Below are positions 59,379 to 64,000 of a stretch of 64,000 nt of DNA, in pieces. Source of the DNA: Arenicola marina (taxonomy: Eukaryota; Annelida; Polychaeta; Arenicolidae); contig OZ025264.1 of assembly GCA_964019135.1 (NCBI GenBank), positions 35,983,994-36,047,993 of the forward strand, written 5' to 3'. The position numbers and the translations under genes are program-made. The first letter of the stretch is position 1; each line of letters starts with the position of its first letter. The notes beneath the pieces are model-generated. The model saw only the letters and a program-made list of their open reading frames with translations. It did no database searches and was not told the DNA's origin.

Positions 59379-62300
59379 TCAGAGGACAAGGCGGGTGTGA
59401 GAGGACAAGGCGGGTGTGAGAGGAAAAAGCGGGTGTGATAGGACAAGGCCGGCGTGAGAGGACAAGGCGGGTGTGTGAAGACAATGCGGGTGTGAGAGGA
59501 CAAGGCGGGTGTGAGAGGACAAGGCGGGTGTGAGAGGACAAGGCGGGTGTGAGAGGACAAGCCCGGTGTGAGCGGACAAGGCGGGTGTGAGAGGACAAGG
59601 CGGGTGTGAGAGGACAAGGTGGGTGTGAGAGGACAAGGCGGGTGTGAGAGGACAAGGCGGGTGTGAGAGGACAAGGCGGGTGTGAGAGGACAAGGCGGGT
59701 GTGAGAGGACAATGCGGGTGTGAGAGGACAAGGCGGGTGTGAGAGGACAAGCCCGGTGTGAGCGGACAAGGCGGGCGTGAGAGGACAAGGCGGGTGTGAG
59801 AGGACAAGGCGGGTGTGAGAGGACAAGGCGGGTGTGAGAGGACAAGGCGGGTGTGAGAGGACAATGCGGGTGTGAGAGGACAAGGCGGGTGTGAGAGGAC
59901 AAGCCCAGTGTGAGCGGACAAGGCGGGTGTGAGAGGACAAGGCGGGTGTGAGAGGACAAGGCGGGTGTGAGAGGACAAGGCCGGTGTAAGAGGACAAGGC
60001 GGGTGTGGCAGGACAAGGCGGGTGTGAGAGGACAATGCGGGTGTGAGAGGACAAGGCGGGTGTGAGAGGACAAGGCGGGTGTGAGAGGACAAGGCGGGTG
60101 TGAGAGGACACGGCGGGTGTGAGAGGACAAGGCGGGTGTGAGAGGACAATGCGGGTGTGAGAGGACACGGCGGGTGTGACAGGACAAGGCGGGTGTGAGA
60201 GGACAATGCGGGTGTGAGAGGACAAGGCGGGTGTGACAGGACAAGCCCGGTGTGAGCGGACAAGGCGGGTGTGAGAGGACAAGGCGGGTGTGAGAGGACA
60301 AGGCGGGTGTGAGAGGACAAGGGGCGTGTGAGAGGACAAGGCGGGTGTGAGAGGACAAGGCGGGTGTGAGCGGACAAGCTGGGTGTGAGAGGACAAGGCG
60401 GGTGTGAGAGGACAATGCGGGTGTGAGAGGACAAGGCGGGTGTGAGAGCACAAGGCGGGTGTGAGAGGACAAGGCGGGTGTGAGAGGACAATGCGGGTGT
60501 GAGAGGACAAGGCGGGTGTGAGAGGACAAGCCCGGTGTGAGCGGGTAAGGCGGGTGTGAGAGGACAAGGCCCGTGTGAGAGGACAAGCTGGGTGTGAGAG
60601 GACAAGGCGGGTGTGAGAGGACAAGGCGGGTGTGAGAGGACAATGCGGGTGTGAGAGGACATAGCGGGTGTGAGAGGACAAGGCGGGTGTGAGAGGCGGG
60701 TGTGAGAGGACAAGGCGGTGCGAGAGGACAAGGCGGGTGTGAGAGGACAAGTCGGGTGTGAGAGGACAATGCGTGTGTGAGAGGACAAGGCGGGTGTGAG
60801 AGGACAAGGCCGGTGTGAGAGGACAAGGCGGGTGTGGGAGGACAAGGCGGGTGTGAGAGGACAAGGCGGGTGTGAGAGGACAAGGCGGGTGTGAGAGGAC
60901 AAGGCGGGTGTGAGAGGACAAGGCGGGTGTGAGAGGACAAGGCGGGTGTGAGAGGACAAGGCCGGTGTAAGAGGACAAGGCGGGTGTGGCAGGACAAGGC
61001 GGGTGTGAGAGGACAATGCGGGTGTGAGAGGACAAGGCGGGTGTGAGAGGACAAGGCGGGTGTGAGAGGACAAGGCGGGTGTGAGAGGACACGGCGGGTG
61101 TGAGAGGACAAGGCGGGTGTGAGAGGACAATGCGGGTGTGAGAGGACAAGGCGGGTGTGACAGGACAAGCCCGGTGTGAGCGGACAAGGCGGGTGTGAGA
61201 GGACAAGGCGGGTGTGAGAGGACGAGGGGCGTGTGAGAGGACAAGGCGGGTGTGAGAGGACAAGGCGGGTGTGAGCGGACAAGCTGGGTGTGAGAGGACA
61301 AGGCGGGTGTGAGAGGACAATGCGGGTGTGAGAGGACAAGGCGGGTGTGAGAGCACAAGGCGGGTGTGAGAGGACAAGGCGGGTGTGAGAGGACAATGCG
61401 GGTGTGAGAGGACAAGTCGGGTGTGAGAGGACAAGCCCGGTGTGAGCGGGTAAGGCGGGTGTGAGAGGACAAGGCCCGTGTGAGAGGACAAGCTGGGTGT
61501 GAGAGGACAAGGCGGGTGTGAGAGGACAAGGCGGGTGTGAGAGGACAATGCGGGTGTGAGAGGACATAGCGGGTGTGAGAGGACAAGGCGGGTGTGAGAG
61601 GCGGGTGTGAGAGGACAAGGCGGTGCGAGAGGACAAGGCGGGTGTGAGAGGACAAGTCGGGTGTGAGAGGACAATGCGTGTGTGAGAGGACAAGGCGGGT
61701 GTGAGAGGACAAGGCCGGTGTGAGAGGACAAGGCGGGTGTGGGAGGACAAGGCGGGTGTGAGAGGACAATGCGGGTGTGAGAGGACAAGGCGGGTGTGAG
61801 AGGACAAGGCGGGTGTGAGAGGACAAGGCGGGTGTGAGAGGACACGGCGGGTGTGAGAGGACAAGGCGGGTGTGAGAGGACAAGGCGGGTGTGAGAGGAC
61901 AAGGCGGGTGTGACAGGACAAGCCCGGTGTGAGCGGACAAGGCGGGTGTGAGAGGACAAGGCGGGTGTGAGAGGACAAGGCGGGTGTGAGAGGACAAGGC
62001 GCGTGTGAGAGGACAAGGCGGGTGTGAGAGGACAAGGCGGGTGCGAGAGGACAAGGCGGGTGTGAGAGGACAAGGCGGGTGTGAGAGGACAAGGCGGGTG
62101 TGAGAGGACAAGGCGGGTGTGAGAGGACAAGGCGGGTGTGAGAGGACAAGGCCGGTGTGAGAGGACAAGGCGGGTGTGAGAGGACAATGCGGGTGTGAGA
62201 GGACAATGCGGGTGTGAGAGGACAAGCCCGGTGTGAGCGGGTAAGGCGGGTGTGAGAGGACAAGGCCCGTGTGAGAGGATAAGGCGGGTGTGAGAGGACA

Positions 62301-64000
62301 AGGCGGGTGTGAGAGGACAATGCGGGTGTGAGAGGACAAGGCGGGTGTGACAGGACAAGCCCGGTGTGAGCGGACAAGGCGGGTGTGAGAGGACAAGGCG
62401 GGTGTGAGAGGACAAGGTAGGTGTGAGAGGACAAGGGGCGTGTGAGAGGACAAGGCGGGTGTGAGAGGACAAGGCGGGTGTGAGCGGACAAGCTGGGTGT
62501 GAGAGGACAAGGCGGGTGTGAGAGGACAATGCGGGTGTGAGAGGACAAGGCGGGTGTGAGAGGACAAGGCGGGTGTGAGAGGACAAGGCGGGTGTGAGAG
62601 GACAATGCGGGTGTGAGAGGACAAGGCGGGTGTGAGAGGACAAGCCCGGTGTGAGCGGGTAAGGCGGGTGTGAGAGGACAAGGCCCGTGTGAGAGGACAA
62701 GCTGGGTGTGAGAGGACAAGGCGGGTGTGAGAGGACAAGGCGGGTGTGAGAGGACAATGCGGGTGTGAGAGGACATAGCGGGTGTGAGAGGACAAGGCGG
62801 GTGTGAGAGGCGGGTGTGAGAGGACAAGGCGGTGCGAGAGGACAAGGCGGGTGTGGGAGGACAAGGCGGGTGTGAGAGGACAAGGCGGGTGTGAGAGGAC
62901 AAGGCGGGTGTGAGAGGACAAGGCGGGTGTGAGAGGACAAGGCGGGTGTGAGAGGACAAGGCCGGTGTGAGAGGACAAGGCGGGTGTGAGAGGACAATGC
63001 GGGTGTGAGAGGACAATGCGGGTGTGAGAGGACAAGCCCGGTGTGAGCGGGTAAGGCGGGTGTGAGAGGACAAGGCCCGTGTGAGAGGATAAGGCGGGTG
63101 TGAGAGGACAAGGCGGGTGTGAGAGGACAATGCGGGTGTGAGAGGACAAGGCGGGTGTGACAGGACAAGCCCGGTGTGAGCGGACAAGGCGGGTGTGAGA
63201 GGACAAGGCGGGTGTGAGAGGACAAGGTAGGTGTGAGAGGACAAGGGGCGTGTGAGAGGACAAGGCGGGTGTGAGAGGACAAGGCGGGTGTGAGCGGACA
63301 AGCTGGGTGTGAGAGGACAAGGCGGGTGTGAGAGGACAATGCGGGTGTGAGAGGACAAGGCGGGTGTGAGAGGACAAGGCGGGTGTGAGAGGACAAGGCG
63401 GGTGTGAGAGGACAATGCGGGTGTGAGAGGACAAGGCGGGTGTGAGAGGACAAGCCCGGTGTGAGCGGGTAAGGCGGGTGTGAGAGGACAAGGCCCGTGT
63501 GAGAGGACAAGCTGGGTGTGAGAGGACAAGGCGGGTGTGAGAGGACAAGGCGGGTGTGAGAGGACAATGCGGGTGTGAGAGGACATAGCGGGTGTGAGAG
63601 GACAAGGCGGGTGTGAGAGGCGGGTGTGAGAGGACAAGGCGGTGCGAGAGGACAAGGCGGGTGTGGGAGGACAAGTCGGGTGTGAGAGGACAATGCGTGT
63701 GTGAGCGGACAAGCTGGGTGTGAGAGGACAAGGCGGGTGTGAGAGGACAATGCGGGTGTGAGAGGACAAGGCGGGTGTGAGAGGACAAGGCGGGTGTGAG
63801 AGGACAAGGCGGGTGTGAGAGGACAATGCGGGTGTGAGAGGACAAGGCGGGTGTGAGAGGACAAGCCCGGTGTGAGCGGGTAAGGCGGGTGTGAGAGGAC
63901 AAGGCCCGTGTGAGAGGACAAGCTGGGTGTGAGAGGACAAGGCGGGTGTGAGAGGACAAGGCGGGTGTGAGAGGACAATGCGGGTGTGAGAGGACATAGC
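59379..64000. repeat. Right part of the array in the window, type II material
   Basis: Tandem units in type II order with catag at 60660, 61565, 62774, 63584 and 63995. The last spacings (810 and about 411 bp) are shorter than the usual 924-1,209, so blocks are again truncated here: one cut lies near 62,870, where the expected aagtcgg and aatgcgtg units are missing, and another near 63,700, where aatgcgtg is followed directly by gagcggacaagctggg. The array runs off the window in mid-block. Confidence 0.75.

Larger units (their letters stand above)
52872..60923. repeat. 8-kb duplicated segment, second copy
   Basis: Copy of 42,541-50,611. After about 60,930 it continues with a match to 51,591 onward (offset about 9,369 bp), so relative to the first copy one type II unit has been deleted at the join. 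Confidence 0.85.
161..64000. repeat. Giant 19-bp tandem repeat (satellite/minisatellite) array, right end not reached
   Basis: The unit gtgtgagaggacaaggcgg repeats head to tail, always in the same orientation, for about 63.8 kb (roughly 3,360 units). The unit holds 10 G, 5 A, 2 C and 2 T, so it is 63% GC, 79% purine on the + strand, and has one CpG. Common unit variants are aatgcgg, aaggtgg, aagcccggtgtgagcgg, gggtaagg, gtgggagg, gtgcgag, cacgg, gacagg and gatagg. Shortened units of 13 bp (lacking acaagg) and 18 bp recur at fixed places; a single 22-bp unit lies at 4032-4053. No unrelated insertion was seen anywhere in the array. Such arrays are typical of eukaryotic heterochromatic or hypervariable loci; which of these applies is not visible. 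Confidence 0.98.

Noticed and set aside
161-64000. CRISPR array
   Set aside because: There are no spacers: the 19-bp units follow one another directly and are all alike, with no cas-like genes.
161-64000. Telomeric repeat
   Set aside because: The unit contains no TTAGGG-like or other known telomere motif, and it starts next to unique DNA with no terminal structure visible.
161-64000. Splice donors in each unit (gtgaga on the + strand)
   Set aside because: The context gt|gtgaga fits the donor consensus poorly before the cut, and no partner acceptors are present.
161-64000. Bacterial origin of the window
   Set aside because: No bacterial-type gene, operon or ribosome binding site is present, and a 64-kb higher-order 19-bp array would be unprecedented to my knowledge in bacteria. 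A eukaryotic source is far more likely.

Overview
This window is almost entirely one tandem repeat. About 160 bases of ordinary, fairly AT-rich sequence at the left edge run into an array of a 19-bp unit (consensus gtgtgagaggacaaggcgg on the + strand). The array continues without a break from about position 161 to the last base, roughly 3,360 units, and its right end lies beyond the window. I find no supportable protein-coding gene, RNA gene, mobile element, CRISPR array or promoter inside it. The size, the CpG-bearing minisatellite-type unit and the higher-order organisation point to a eukaryotic, probably animal, chromosome. The species cannot be told from the sequence.

The very long open frames on the - strand (thousands of codons) are a by-product of the unit. 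Its reverse complement contains no stop triplet in any frame. Because 19 is not a multiple of 3, all three frames read the same 19-residue peptide repeat (SSHTRLVLSHPPCPLTPAL). These frames begin at TTG, not ATG, and are only interrupted where a unit variant creates TCA on the + strand (25 places by my reading). They should not be annotated as proteins.

The array has several levels of order. From 161 to 2,306 it is an irregular edge without the landmarks seen further in. From 2,307 onward, rare unit variants recur in fixed order and define higher-order blocks: a type I block of up to 1,418 bp (76 units, six of them shortened), anchored by a gggggtcag variant that is followed 135 bp later by a catag variant in all 15 anchored copies; a type II segment with a second catag variant exactly 612 bp before the next anchor in ten copies; and a 627-bp module (33 units) present four times complete.

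These blocks are copied in still larger segments: a tandem 2.9-kb pair (7.7-13.4 kb), a 5.7-kb pair offset by 8,564 bp, a 5-5.5-kb pair offset by 10,590 bp, and an 8-kb pair offset by 10,331 then 10,312 bp. Offsets within a pair shift by multiples of one unit or by one larger block, and the 19-bp period runs through the junctions examined. This is what repeated unequal exchange or replication-based amplification would leave. The most interesting aspects are the nested copy structure, the extreme strand asymmetry (10 G to 2 C per unit, 79% purine on the + strand) with G-quadruplex and R-loop potential, and one CpG every 19 bp. All comparisons were made by eye from landmark positions, so block edges are approximate and identity values are not given.
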